From Pseudomonadota bacterium (lineage in GTDB: Bacteria > Pseudomonadota > Gammaproteobacteria > Burkholderiales > Burkholderiaceae_C), in the NCBI GenBank assembly GCA_023438115.1, contig JAEZEB010000209.1, positions 1 to 19,696 of the forward strand: DNA of 19,696 nucleotides, given 5' to 3'. This document shows, piece after piece, positions 1 to 6,827 of this stretch. Positions within the stretch are counted from its first letter, which is position 1. Each line of letters starts with the position of its first letter. A program made the translations under genes and the position numbers. The notes below the pieces were generated by a model. The model was not told the origin of the DNA, searched no databases, and saw only the letters and a list, made by a program, of their open reading frames with translations.

Positions 1-773
1 GCGCACACGCCGCGCACCGGTCGCCGGCGGCCGTCGATCTCCTCGAAGAGGATCTGCAGCCGGATGTGCAGCCAGCGCACGGTGCCGCTCGGAAGCAGCG
101 CGCGCACGTCGATCGCGAGGTGGCCGCCGCCCTCGGGGTCCAGCGTGCGCGCGATCGCCTCCAGGTAGCGCTCGCGGTCCTCCGGATGGATGCGGTCGAA
201 GATGGCCTGGCGCGGGACGGTGGTCGGGCCGTCGCCCAGTTCGAGCAGGCGCGCGAGTTCCCCCGAGATGTGGTTGAGGTTGGTGAGGTAGTCGATCTCC
301 GCCAGCACCAGGCCCGCCGCCTGGATGCCCATCTGCAGCATCAGCCGCGTGGCCTCGCGCTGCAGGTCGGCCTCGCGCCGCTGCGTGATGTCGCGCGCGA
401 TGCCCAGCAGGCCGATGATCTCGCCGGAAGCGTCGCGCAGCGGCACCTTGCGCGAGAGCCAGTGGTGGCGCGACCCGTCCTGCAGGACGATCACCTCCTC
501 CACCTCCAGCGGCCGGCCGGTGGCGAAGACCTGCCGGTCGGTGTCCATCATCCGCCGCGCCGCCTCCGCGTCGGCCCCTCCCAGCCAGTCGGCGTCGGTG
601 TGCCCGATCACCTGTTCCAGCGTGCAGCCCATGGCCGCCAGCGCGCCGGGGTTGGCGTACTGGTAGCGCCCCTGGGCGTCCTTCGCGAAGATGACGTCGT
701 CCGTCGCCTGCGCGATGGCCTGGACCAGCAGGGCGGGATCGGCGAAAAGGCCGTGGCCTCGGCGGGCAGTCAT
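1..773 (-). CDS. PAS-domain sensor protein, C-terminus beyond the left edge
   Basis: The minus strand reads open from an ATG at 773 to the window edge, giving about 257 residues. The first PAS fold spans roughly residues 13-130 (QATDDVIFAKDAQGRYQYAN, then a PAC segment ending LLGIARDITQRREA). A second PAS-like unit follows at about 150-257 (IFDRIHPEDRERYLEAI, then GTVRWLHIRLQIL). No transmembrane segment is visible, so this part should be cytosolic. PAS tandems of this type usually precede a histidine kinase, GGDEF or GGDEF-EAL output, but the output domain is outside the window and cannot be named. The ATG has no good Shine-Dalgarno sequence; a GAGAAT hexamer ends 8 nt before it. The gene lies 41 bp downstream of the transglutaminase-like gene on the same strand and may be co-transcribed with it. 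The family call is firm; function and signal are unknown. Confidence 0.85.
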   Translation of the reverse strand, partial: MTARRGHGLFADPALLVQAIAQATDDVIFAKDAQGRYQYANPGALAAMGCTLEQVIGHTDADWLGGADAEAARRMMDTDRQVFATGRPLEVEEVIVLQDGSRHHWLSRKVPLRDASGEIIGLLGIARDITQRREADLQREATRLMLQMGIQAAGLVLAEIDYLTNLNHISGELARLLELGDGPTTVPRQAIFDRIHPEDRERYLEAIARTLDPEGGGHLAIDVRALLPSGTVRWLHIRLQILFEEIDGRRRPVRGVC

Positions 774-814
774 GCCAGCGCATTCTCATGCACCTCGGCA
801 CGGCCGGGGTGGTT

Positions 815-1585
815 TCAGCGCGTGGGCTGCTGCGCGGGATCGGTCGCCGGGGGCGCCCAGCGCCGGATGCGCGCGGCGGCGCGACGCATGCCGGGCACGA
901 GCAGGTTCCAGCGCAGGTAGCGGGCGAAACTGCTGTGCCGTTCGCGGAATCCACGCGACGCCAGGCAGTGGCCAGGGTCGTGGAAAACCCCGAGCTCCTG
1001 CAGCACCACGGGATCGTCCAGGCCCAGCGGGGACATGAAGGTGCTTCCCTGCCCGATCCAGAGCATCGGGCTCTCGACGTGCACGCCGTAGCCCCAGGAG
1101 GCGCCCGAGGCGCGCAGAGCCTGCCGTGCGGCGGCCATGTAGGCGGCGTCGAAGATGTAGGTGTCGGTGCCCTGCCAGGCACCGTCGATCCAGGCTTCCA
1201 CGAAGGGCCGGTGGATCGCGCCCAGGCCGTCGACCAGGCCACGCATGATCTCGCCGCGCATCGCCACCACGCGCATGCGGGCCGGCACGCCGGCCAGGCG
1301 CAGCAGCGCCACCATCAGCGTGGCCTTGTCGGGCGCGTCGCCGCAGGCGGCATCGAGCACGTCGCGCGCGGTGCGCGCACGCATCTTGAACGGACGGTGG
1401 AAAGGCAGGCGCTTGACGAAGGCGTAGACGGCCAGCGCCTTCTCGCGGTCGTTGCGGCACAGCTGGACCAGCGCCGCCGCCCGCATGCGCAAGCGCGGGT
1501 CGCCCAGGTCCATGAGGCGCGTGGAACCCAGCCAGTGCTGCGGCAGGTCCTCCTTCTCGCGCTGTTGTTGCTGGCGCTTGTGCAA
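815..1585 (-). CDS. Transglutaminase-like cysteine hydrolase domain protein
   Basis: A protein of 256 residues with the transglutaminase-core signature. The likely triad is Cys81 (AACGDAPDKATLMVALLRLA), His125 (IHRPFVEAWIDGAWQGTD) and Asp141. Bacterial members are usually proteases or amidases rather than cross-linking enzymes; the substrate here is unknown. No signal peptide or membrane helix is seen, so the protein is probably cytosolic. The start is uncertain. The frame upstream of 1585 reaches a stop without an ATG or GTG, so TTG at 1585 is the longest choice; its GGAG lies too close to be a normal ribosome site. The next ATG, at 1513, would remove the LPQHWLGST segment, which looks like genuine coding sequence. 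The C-terminus is Arg/Ala rich. The partial PAS gene follows 41 bp downstream. Domain call strong, start weak. Confidence 0.8.
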   Translation of the reverse strand: MHKRQQQQREKEDLPQHWLGSTRLMDLGDPRLRMRAAALVQLCRNDREKALAVYAFVKRLPFHRPFKMRARTARDVLDAACGDAPDKATLMVALLRLAGVPARMRVVAMRGEIMRGLVDGLGAIHRPFVEAWIDGAWQGTDTYIFDAAYMAAARQALRASGASWGYGVHVESPMLWIGQGSTFMSPLGLDDPVVLQELGVFHDPGHCLASRGFRERHSSFARYLRWNLLVPGMRRAAARIRRWAPPATDPAQQPTR

Positions 1586-1640
1586 ACTCCGGTTCCCAAC
1601 GGGGCCGCTTGTTGCGGCCGGTTTCTTGTGTGTCGGTCTG

Positions 1641-1646
1641 ATCCTA
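1641..1646 (-). promoter_or_regulatory. Possible -10 box for the transglutaminase-like gene
   Basis: On the minus strand this reads TAGGAT, about 55 nt before the TTG at 1585. No convincing -35 is visible at the usual distance. Between it and the start codon lies a 6-bp hairpin (GGCCGC at 1603-1608 with GCGGCC at 1614-1619) that would be in the leader RNA. Confidence 0.25.
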
Positions 1647-1713
1647 GCTCATCCGCAGGAAAAAGCCGAGCCGCGTGTCGTGGCCGCCCGACGCCGAACG
1701 GACGGCACGCGCG

Positions 1714-1741
1714 AGAAAAAGCCGGCAGCAAAGCTGCCGGC
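1714..1741 (-). terminator. Rho-independent terminator of the acidic secreted protein gene
   Basis: Read on the minus strand, GCCGGCAGC, a TTT loop and GCTGCCGGC form a perfect 9-bp stem (1741-1721), followed at once by TTTTTCTC. It starts about 25 nt after the stop codon of the gene ending at 1766, which is classic intrinsic terminator placement. Confidence 0.9.
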
Positions 1742-1765
1742 CTGGCTGTGCGCGGAAGACAAGGG

Positions 1766-2098
1766 TCAGCCGCGGTCCGCTTGCGGCGCCAGCAGGTCGT
1801 CGGAGCTGCTGTCGTCGGTGTTCATCGTCGTGTCGGAATCCGCGTTGGTGTCGGTGCCCAGGCCGGAGCCGGAAGCGCCCATGGTCTGCGTATCCAGGGA
1901 GCCGCTCGCGCTGTTGTCGCCGATCCGATCGTTGCTGGCCAGCGAATCGTTGGTGGACGGCGTGGCGGAGGCGTTCGCGTCCGCGCTCACCGAGGTGTCG
2001 GCGGTGTTTTCACCGCTGCTGACCTGCGCGATGGCCACGCCACCGAAAGCGACGGCGGCGGCGGTAGCGAGAGCGGAGAGGGTGTACTTGGATTTCAT
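1766..2098 (-). CDS. Small secreted, acidic low-complexity protein (unknown function)
   Basis: A protein of 110 residues. The N-terminus is a clear Sec signal peptide: MKSKYTL, a hydrophobic Ala/Val/Gly stretch, and AIA before Gln25, giving a mature chain of about 86 residues. That chain is mostly Ser, Thr, Asp, Asn, Ala and Gly, with 14 Asp, 1 Glu, only 2 Arg, no Lys and no Cys, so it is probably disordered and strongly negative. It should be exported to the periplasm or beyond. The ATG at 2098 is chosen because AAGGA lies 7 nt upstream and the signal peptide begins there; an in-frame extension to 2152 would put 18 residues before the signal. It is a single-gene unit with its own terminator. 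I recognise no family and assign no function. That it is really expressed is supported by the ribosome site, signal peptide and terminator together. Confidence 0.8.
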   Translation of the reverse strand: MKSKYTLSALATAAAVAFGGVAIAQVSSGENTADTSVSADANASATPSTNDSLASNDRIGDNSASGSLDTQTMGASGSGLGTDTNADSDTTMNTDDSSSDDLLAPQADRG

Positions 2099-2319
2099 GC
2101 CTTGGTCCTTCATCAGGTTTGGGTTGAACGTCACCGGTCTGCATGCCGGCACAGGACCGAGGTGGGGACGACCCCGTGGCTATCTTGTCCGTGGAGGCCG
2201 TGCCGGGCTGTGGGCGACGCGACTACACGGCCGTGGGAGCGGGTGGGCCAGCCGCTGGTGAGGGCAGGCTCTGCGGTGCCGGTCAGGAATCCACTGCCCG
2301 GCCGCTGCGCGGCATGCCC

Positions 2320-2325
2320 TATGCT
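2320..2325 (+). promoter_or_regulatory. -10-like hexamer set for a leaderless transcript
   Basis: TATGCT lies 6 nt before the ATG at 2332, so transcription would start at or beside the start codon. No Shine-Dalgarno sequence is present in the gap (CTTCCC). No clear -35 is seen. The rest of the 233-bp divergent gap 2099-2331 shows nothing else I can name. Confidence 0.4.
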
Positions 2326-2331
2326 CTTCCC

Positions 2332-2688
2332 ATGAGCCTCAGCCACCGGGTCGAACACCGGAACGGATACACCGTCGTGCGCGCGGACGGCGAACCCTCC
2401 CTCGGCCAGTTCCTGTCGTTCCTGCAACTCATGGGCGTGGAAAGCGCCGGGTTTCCCGCCCGCCGCGTCCTGTTCGACCTGCGCGGCGTGCGCAGCCTGA
2501 CCGAGCCCGGCGAGCACCGCGCCGTGGGCGAGGAAGTGGTGCGGCGGCTGGGCCACCTGGAGCGGATCGCCTCCGTGGTGCCGCCGGACCGCCTCACGCG
2601 CGCCAGCGAGAAGGCGGCCCGCGAAGGCGGGGTGGACATCACGGTCTTCATCGAGGAAGGCGAAGCCATCCGCTGGCTCACCCGCTGA
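2332..2688 (+). CDS. Small STAS/SpoIIAA-like protein (conserved hypothetical)
   Basis: A protein of 118 residues starting MSLSHRVEHRNGYTVVRADG. The predicted order is a beta hairpin, a helix (SLGQFLSFLQLM), a buried strand with RRVLFDLRGVRSL, a long helix (GEHRAVGEEVVRRLGHLERI), a strand ASVVP, a helix with RASEKAAREG, then strand ITVFIEEGEAIRWL. Strand RVLFDLRG and the closing FxxxxEAxxWL pattern resemble the SpoIIAA-like/STAS fold found in stand-alone proteobacterial proteins. This is recall-based and should be treated as a fold guess. No signal peptide or membrane helix. ATG 2332 is preferred to ATG 2314 because the TATGCT hexamer lies between them. The gene is divergent from the secreted protein and ends about 30 nt before the thi promoter. 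Partner and role are unknown. Confidence 0.65.
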   Translation: MSLSHRVEHRNGYTVVRADGEPSLGQFLSFLQLMGVESAGFPARRVLFDLRGVRSLTEPGEHRAVGEEVVRRLGHLERIASVVPPDRLTRASEKAAREGGVDITVFIEEGEAIRWLTR

Positions 2689-2720
2689 GCCCTTGCGGGG
2701 CAGGGCATGGCCTGCCGGTC

Positions 2721-2726
2721 TATACT
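2721..2726 (+). promoter_or_regulatory. -10 box of the thi operon
   Basis: TATACT is close to consensus. With usual spacing transcription would begin near 2731-2734, exactly at the 5' strand of riboswitch helix P1. The -35 region is poorly matched. Confidence 0.55.
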
Positions 2727-2733
2727 TGGGCTC

Positions 2734-2827
2734 GCTCCGGGGTGCGGGCGGCGCTGGAAGCCGCCCGCTGAGATGGAATCACCCAAACCCGTGAACTTGA
2801 TCCGGTTCGCACCGGCGTAAGAAGAGC
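2734..2827 (+). promoter_or_regulatory. TPP riboswitch (THI element) controlling thiO-thiS-thiG
   Basis: All core parts of the THI box are visible in order: CGGGGTGC (2738-2745), a P3 stem GGGCGGC/GCCGCCC (2746-2752 with 2760-2766), CTGAGAT (2768-2774), the pair ACCC...CCCGTGAAC (2781-2796), TTGATCCGGTT (2797-2807), and GCACCGGCGTAAGAA (2809-2823). P1 is GCTC (2734-2737) with GAGC (2824-2827). The thiO ATG begins at 2829, one base after P1. The only purine-rich ribosome site, AAGAAGAG at 2819-2826, runs into the 3' strand of P1, and there is no room for a terminator. Ligand binding should therefore close P1 and hide the ribosome site, which is translational repression. Known biology: TPP riboswitches repress thiamine genes when thiamine pyrophosphate is abundant. 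Confidence 0.95.
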
Positions 2828-2828
2828 C

Positions 2829-3887
2829 ATGACGTCCCGCATTTCCCCCTCTCCCGCTTCCCTGGGCATCGCCGGCGCCGGCTTGCTCGGACGCCTGCTG
2901 GCCCTCGAGCTGGCCGCCGCGGGGCACGAGGTCCACATCTTCGATCCCGCACCGCACGCCGAGGCACGCGGCGCCGCCGGCTGGACGGCCGCCGGCATGC
3001 TGAGCCCCGTGGCGGAACTGGAATGCGCGGACGACGACGTCTTCCACCTGGGCCTGCGCAGCCTGGAGCTGTGGCCCGCCATCCTGCGGCGCCTGCCCGC
3101 GCCCGTGGAGTTCCGCCGCGACGGCAGCCTGCTGCTGGCCCACCGCGGCGACGAGGGCGCGGCGCGGCGCGTGCTGGAACTGCTGCAGCGCAAGCTGCAC
3201 CAAGCCCAGCCGGGAAGTACGTTGGCCCCGCGGCCGCTGGCGGCGCAGGAGCTGCGCGAGCTGGAACCCGCGGTGCGCGGCCCGTCCCACGCCTGGCTGC
3301 TGCCGGAGGAAGGCCGCATCCACACGGTGCAGGCGATGCAGGCGCTGGCCGGGGCGGCCGGCAAGATCCACTGGCATTGGGCGCAGCAAGTGCTGGAGGC
3401 CTCGCCCGGCCGACTGCGCTGCGCGGACGGCGAACACCGCTTCGAACATGTCTTCGACGCGCGCGGCACCGGCGCGCGGCCGCAGCTGCCGGTGCGCGGC
3501 GTGCGCGGCGAGATCTTCTGGCTGCAGGCTCCGGGCCTGCAGCTCACGCGGCCGCTGCGGCTGCTGCATCCGCGCCACCGCGGGTACATCGAGCCGCGCG
3601 CGCCGGACCTGGTGGTGGTGGGCGCGAGCGAGATCGAAAGCGAGGACCGCTCGCCCGTCTCGCTGCGCAGCACCGTGGAACTGCTGGCGGCCGCGCACAG
3701 CGTGGTGCCGGAACTCGCGGAAGCGCGGGTGGTGCACAGCGAGACGAACCTGCGCCCCGCCCTGCCGGACAACCTGCCGCGGGTGGAGGCGCAGCCGGGG
3801 CTGACGCGCATCAACGGATTGTTCCGCCACGGCTGGCTCATCGCGCCGGCGCTGGTGGAACGTGCATTGCAGGAGACGAGAGCATGA
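2829..3887 (+). CDS. thiO: Glycine oxidase ThiO (FAD-dependent)
   Basis: A protein of 352 residues from the DAO family of FAD-dependent amine oxidases. ThiO oxidises glycine to iminoacetate (dehydroglycine), which feeds the ThiG thiazole synthase reaction. The dinucleotide-binding motif is GAGLLG at residues 16-21, with acidic Asp39 closing the beta-alpha-beta unit (VHIFD). GWTAAGMLSPVAE at about 51-63 is the typical ThiO segment after the FAD motif. The C-terminal part holds the FAD-contacting glycine-rich turn and the ThiO-like NGLFRHGWLIAPAL near the end. Length is normal. The ATG at 2829 directly follows the TPP riboswitch. Its last bases overlap thiS (ATGA). Context and motif agree, so the call is firm; a general D-amino-acid oxidase role is the only alternative and is unlikely in this operon. 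Confidence 0.93.
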   Translation: MTSRISPSPASLGIAGAGLLGRLLALELAAAGHEVHIFDPAPHAEARGAAGWTAAGMLSPVAELECADDDVFHLGLRSLELWPAILRRLPAPVEFRRDGSLLLAHRGDEGAARRVLELLQRKLHQAQPGSTLAPRPLAAQELRELEPAVRGPSHAWLLPEEGRIHTVQAMQALAGAAGKIHWHWAQQVLEASPGRLRCADGEHRFEHVFDARGTGARPQLPVRGVRGEIFWLQAPGLQLTRPLRLLHPRHRGYIEPRAPDLVVVGASEIESEDRSPVSLRSTVELLAAAHSVVPELAEARVVHSETNLRPALPDNLPRVEAQPGLTRINGLFRHGWLIAPALVERALQETRA

Positions 3888-4090
3888 ACAGGCAGATCAC
3901 CCTCAACGGCGAGCCGCGGGCGATCCAGGACGGGACCACGCTGGCGGAACTCATCGCGGCCCTGGGCCATCCGCCGCAGTCGCTGGCCACCGCCGTCAAC
4001 GGCGAGTTCGTCGCGCGCGACGCCCGCGCGGGCGTGCAGCTGCGCGAGGGCGACGCCGTCTTCACGTTCCAGCCCATCACCGGAGGTTGA
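3884..4090 (+). CDS. thiS: Sulfur carrier protein ThiS
   Basis: A protein of 68 residues with the ubiquitin-like ThiS fold, beginning MNRQITLNGEPRAIQDGTTL and ending TFQPITGG. The terminal Gly-Gly is the functional feature: ThiF-type enzymes adenylate it and it is converted to a thiocarboxylate that donates sulfur to ThiG. The segment LAELIAALG...LATAVNGEFVAR is typical of the family. The start overlaps the thiO stop in ATGA, with AGGAG about 10 nt upstream inside thiO, so the two are probably translationally coupled. The bases GGAGG that encode the end of ThiS also form the ribosome site of thiG. No thiF is seen in the window. Confidence 0.95.
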   Translation: MNRQITLNGEPRAIQDGTTLAELIAALGHPPQSLATAVNGEFVARDARAGVQLREGDAVFTFQPITGG

Positions 4091-4095
4091 GCACC

Positions 4096-4872
4096 ATGGC
4101 ATTCCACATCGGCGGCGTCGAGCTGCAAAGCCGCTTCTTCCTCGGCACGGCGGGCTATCCCTCGCCGCAGGTGCTGCAGGAGGCGATCGCCGCCTCGGGC
4201 ACCGAGGTGGTCACGCTGTCGCTCAAGCGCCAGCTCGCGGCCGCGGGCGCGGCCAACGACTTCCACGCCATCATCCGTGCCAGCGGTGCGCGCCTGCTGC
4301 CCAACACCGCCGGCTGCCGCACCGCGCGCGAGGCGGTGACGCTGGCGCGCATGGCGCGCGAGATGTTCGGCACGCACTGGATCAAGCTGGAGGTGATCGG
4401 CGACGAGTACACGCTGCAGCCCGACCCCTTCGAGCTCGTGGAGGCCGCGCGCACGCTGGTGCAGGACGGCTTCGAGGTCTTCCCCTACTGCACCGACGAC
4501 CTGGTGAGCTGCCAGCGGCTGCTGGACGCGGGCTGCCGCATCCTCATGCCCTGGGGCGCGCCCATCGGCTCGGGCCAGGGCCTGCTCAATCCCACCGCGC
4601 TGCGCACGCTGCGCGCGCGCCTGCCGGACGTGCCGCTGGTGGTGGACGCCGGCATCGGCTCGCCCAGGGACGCCGTGCAGGCGATGGAACTGGGCTACGA
4701 CGCGGTGCTGGTGAATTCCGCCGTGTCGCAGTCGCACGACCCGGTGAAGATGGCGCGCGGCTTCCGCCTGGGCGTCGAGGCCGGCCGCCACGCCTGGGAA
4801 GCCGGCATCATGGCGCGCCAGGAGATGGCCGTGCCGTCGACGCCGGTGACCGGGCAGCCTTTCGTCCTCTGA
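4096..4872 (+). CDS. thiG: Thiazole synthase ThiG
   Basis: A protein of 258 residues, normal for ThiG, a TIM-barrel enzyme that builds the thiazole phosphate moiety of thiamine from 1-deoxyxylulose 5-phosphate, iminoacetate and ThiS thiocarboxylate. Key features are FLGTAGYPS near the N-terminus, LLPNTAGCRTAREAV at 67-81, WIKLEVIGD with the expected Schiff-base lysine Lys97, MPWGAPIGSG, and the phosphate-binding VDAGIGSPRDA and VLVNSAVS loops. The ATG at 4096 has GGAGG 9 nt upstream within thiS. It is the last gene of the operon; thiE, thiC, thiD and thiF are not here, so this operon covers only the thiazole branch. Its stop codon is one base from the stop of the convergent PAS gene and I see no terminator. 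Confidence 0.97.
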   Translation: MAFHIGGVELQSRFFLGTAGYPSPQVLQEAIAASGTEVVTLSLKRQLAAAGAANDFHAIIRASGARLLPNTAGCRTAREAVTLARMAREMFGTHWIKLEVIGDEYTLQPDPFELVEAARTLVQDGFEVFPYCTDDLVSCQRLLDAGCRILMPWGAPIGSGQGLLNPTALRTLRARLPDVPLVVDAGIGSPRDAVQAMELGYDAVLVNSAVSQSHDPVKMARGFRLGVEAGRHAWEAGIMARQEMAVPSTPVTGQPFVL

Positions 4873-4873
4873 T

Positions 4874-5278
4874 TCAGGCGGCGGCGCCCTGCGCCTTCAG
4901 GTGCGCCTCGGTCGCGTCGCGCGCCGTGGCGTACACGCCGACCACGCGCCCGCCTTCGTCCTTCAGCAGGGCGAAGGCGAAATCCACGTAGAGCCTGCGG
5001 CCGTCCTTCGCGGTGGCGCGCGTGCGCATCACGCGCCCGGCGACGCGCAGCTCGCCGGTTTCGACCGCGCGCGCGAAGCCCGCGTCGTGCGCGGGACGGA
5101 AGCGCTCCGGCACGATCAGGTTCAGGTCTTCGCCCAGCGCCTCGGCACGCGTGTAGCCGAACAGGCGTTCGGCCGCCGGATTCCACGCCTGGATCGCGCC
5201 GCGCACGTCGGCGAGCACGAGGGCCTCGGGCAGTCCCTCGACCAGGGCCTGCAACAGCTTCGGATCGGAGAGGTTCAC
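4874..5278 (-). CDS. Stand-alone single-PAS-domain protein
   Basis: About 134 residues from a GTG at 5278, almost entirely one PAS fold. The N-terminal cap is LSDPKLLQALVEGLPEALVL, followed by IQAWNPAAERLFGYTRAEAL, then LIVPERFRPAHDAGFARAVE, and a PAC-like end GRVVGVYATARDATE. There is no kinase, GGDEF or DNA-binding part, so it must act through a partner. His64 in RPAHD and Arg70 fall where FixL-type PAS domains carry the proximal heme histidine and a conserved arginine, but many non-heme PAS domains also have HD here. The start is uncertain: GTG 5314 is also in frame, adding 12 residues of little sense, and neither start has a Shine-Dalgarno sequence. Divergent from the 99-residue gene and convergent with thiG with a one-base spacer. 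Confidence 0.8.
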   Translation of the reverse strand: MNLSDPKLLQALVEGLPEALVLADVRGAIQAWNPAAERLFGYTRAEALGEDLNLIVPERFRPAHDAGFARAVETGELRVAGRVMRTRATAKDGRRLYVDFAFALLKDEGGRVVGVYATARDATEAHLKAQGAAA

Positions 5279-5330
5279 CGGGCCAGTCTGCCATAGCCCG
5301 CGTCCGACACCCACGGGAAGAACCCGCGTC

Positions 5331-5336
5331 TAGCAT
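5331..5336 (+). promoter_or_regulatory. -10-like hexamer for the 99-residue gene
   Basis: TAGCAT ends 7 nt before the ATG at 5344. It sits in a divergent gap of only 65 bp (5279-5343) shared with the PAS gene. This spacing suggests a leaderless or nearly leaderless transcript. No clear -35. Confidence 0.35.
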
Positions 5337-5343
5337 GCGGGGC

Positions 5344-5643
5344 ATGGACGAGGACATCGAAGCGCTGCGCCGCGAAGTGGAGCACCTGATCGCGATGCAC
5401 ACGGCCTCCTACGTGACGCTCACGTCCCTGGTGGCCACGCATCCGCACCCGGAGCAGTTCCAGCTGCACCTGGTGTCGGCGCTGGAGGGCGTGCTGGGCT
5501 CGCCACGGCTGGCGAAGTGGACGGACGAACAGAAGCAGATCGTGCGCCGCGTGGTGGAGACCTTCCAGAACGTGCGGCCGGCCCCGGCCATGGATCCGCT
5601 GCGCGAGGCCCTGGGCGATCGCGACCCGCGCGACAAGCCTTAG
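5344..5643 (+). CDS. Small helical protein, unknown function
   Basis: A protein of 99 residues that I do not recognise. It looks all-helical: MDEDIEALRREVEHLIAMHT, a His/Pro break (THPHPEQFQLHLVSALEGVL), then KWTDEQKQIVRRVVETFQNV, and a charged tail DRDPRDKP. No signal peptide, membrane helix, cysteine or known motif. ATG 5344 is chosen over the in-frame ATG 5335 because the latter overlaps the TAGCAT hexamer; GGGG lies just before it but too close for a standard ribosome site. Codon composition fits a real gene, and no competing frame fits better here. Its stop codon (TAG 5641-5643) overlaps the stop of hemW on the other strand. Not to be assigned a function. Confidence 0.65.
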   Translation: MDEDIEALRREVEHLIAMHTASYVTLTSLVATHPHPEQFQLHLVSALEGVLGSPRLAKWTDEQKQIVRRVVETFQNVRPAPAMDPLREALGDRDPRDKP

Positions 5644-6827
5644 GAAGCCAGGAACAGCGCCTGCAGGTCGGACAGGAAGTCGAAGCCGCGCTCGGTCGGC
5701 TTCACGCGCACGAGGTCGCGCTCGACCAAGCCCTTCCGCTGCGCTTCCTGCAAGGGCCTCTCGATGGCGCTGAGCGGCAGGCCCGTGCGGTCCATGAAGT
5801 CCTGCAAAGCGAAGCCTTCCTTCAGGCGCAGCGCATTGAGCATGTACTCGAAAGGCAGGTCCTTGCGCGCGACCTCCTCTTCCTGCGCCACGGCGTTGCC
5901 GGCCAGCGCGTTTTCCATGTACAGGCGCGGCTCGCGGTTGCGCACCTGCCGCATCACGCGATGCGGAAAGCTCAGCTTGCCGTGCGCGCCCGCGCCCAGC
6001 CCCAGGTAGTCGCCGAAGCTCCAGTAGTTGAAGTTGTGCCAGCAGCGATGGCCCGTCTTCGCGTAGGCGGAGACCTCGTAGCGCTCCAGGCCCGCGGGCG
6101 CCGTCATCTCGGTGATGCGGTCCAGCATTGCGTACGCCAGGTCGTCCGGCGGCGTCGCGGGCGGGAATTTCGCGAAGTAGGTGTTCGGCTCGATCGTGAG
6201 GTGGTAGATCGACAGGTGCGGCGGCATGAGCGCCAGCGCCTGCGTGACGTCGGCCTCGAGCTGCTCCAGCGTCTGGCCGGGCAGCGCGTACATCAGGTCC
6301 AGGTTGAAGGTCTCGAAGCTCGCGGCCGCCTCTTCCACCGCGGCGATCGCCTGCCGGCGGTCGTGCACGCGGCCCAGCGCGCGCAGGTGGTCGTCGTCGA
6401 AGCTCTGCACGCCAACGGACAGGCGCGTGACGCCCGCAGCGCGGAAGGCCTTGAAGCGGTCCTTCTCGAAGGTGCCGGGATTGGCCTCCAGCGTCACCTC
6501 GCAATCCGGCACGAGCTTCAGGCGCGCCCGCACGTCCGACAGCAGCCGGTCGATGCCCGCCGGCGAGAACAGGCTGGGGGTGCCGCCGCCGATGAAGATG
6601 CTGTGCACCTCGCGGCCCCACACCAGCGGCAGCGCGGCTTCCAGGTCCGCGCGCAGGGCGTCGAGGTAGCGCGTTTCGGGGAGTTCGCCGCGCGCCATCT
6701 CGTGCGAATTGAAGTCGCAATACGGGCACTTCTTCAGGCACCACGGCAGGTGGATGTACAGCGACAGCGGCGGCAGCGCCGGCAGCTGCAGCGTGCCGGG
6801 ACGCAGGTAGTGCTGCACCTCCTGCAT
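5640..6827 (-). CDS. hemW: Heme chaperone HemW (radical SAM, HemN-like)
   Basis: A protein of 395 residues. The radical SAM cluster motif is CLKKCPYCDF (Cys30, Cys34, Cys37), with Phe39 where true coproporphyrinogen oxidase HemN has a fourth cysteine. GGGTPS at 80-85 and VTLEANPGT at 111-119 are family landmarks. HNFNYW at 264-269 matches the HNxxYW heme-binding motif of HemW. The C-terminal HemN_C domain follows at about 310-385. HemW binds heme and is thought to deliver it to membrane cytochromes; it lacks coproporphyrinogen oxidase activity. The ATG at 6827 shares a base with the rdgB stop (TGATG), indicating translational coupling in the order rph-rdgB-hemW. Often mis-annotated as HemN; the Phe and HNxxYW support HemW. 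Confidence 0.95.
   Translation of the reverse strand: MQEVQHYLRPGTLQLPALPPLSLYIHLPWCLKKCPYCDFNSHEMARGELPETRYLDALRADLEAALPLVWGREVHSIFIGGGTPSLFSPAGIDRLLSDVRARLKLVPDCEVTLEANPGTFEKDRFKAFRAAGVTRLSVGVQSFDDDHLRALGRVHDRRQAIAAVEEAAASFETFNLDLMYALPGQTLEQLEADVTQALALMPPHLSIYHLTIEPNTYFAKFPPATPPDDLAYAMLDRITEMTAPAGLERYEVSAYAKTGHRCWHNFNYWSFGDYLGLGAGAHGKLSFPHRVMRQVRNREPRLYMENALAGNAVAQEEEVARKDLPFEYMLNALRLKEGFALQDFMDRTGLPLSAIERPLQEAQRKGLVERDLVRVKPTERGFDFLSDLQALFLAS

Noticed and set aside
66..920. A plus-strand open frame covering the left end
   Set aside because: The minus strand encodes two clear PAS units here; the plus-strand translation has no recognisable feature.
5640..6827. Naming this gene hemN (oxygen-independent coproporphyrinogen oxidase)
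   Set aside because: The fourth cysteine of HemN is Phe39 here and the HNxxYW heme motif is present, both pointing to HemW.
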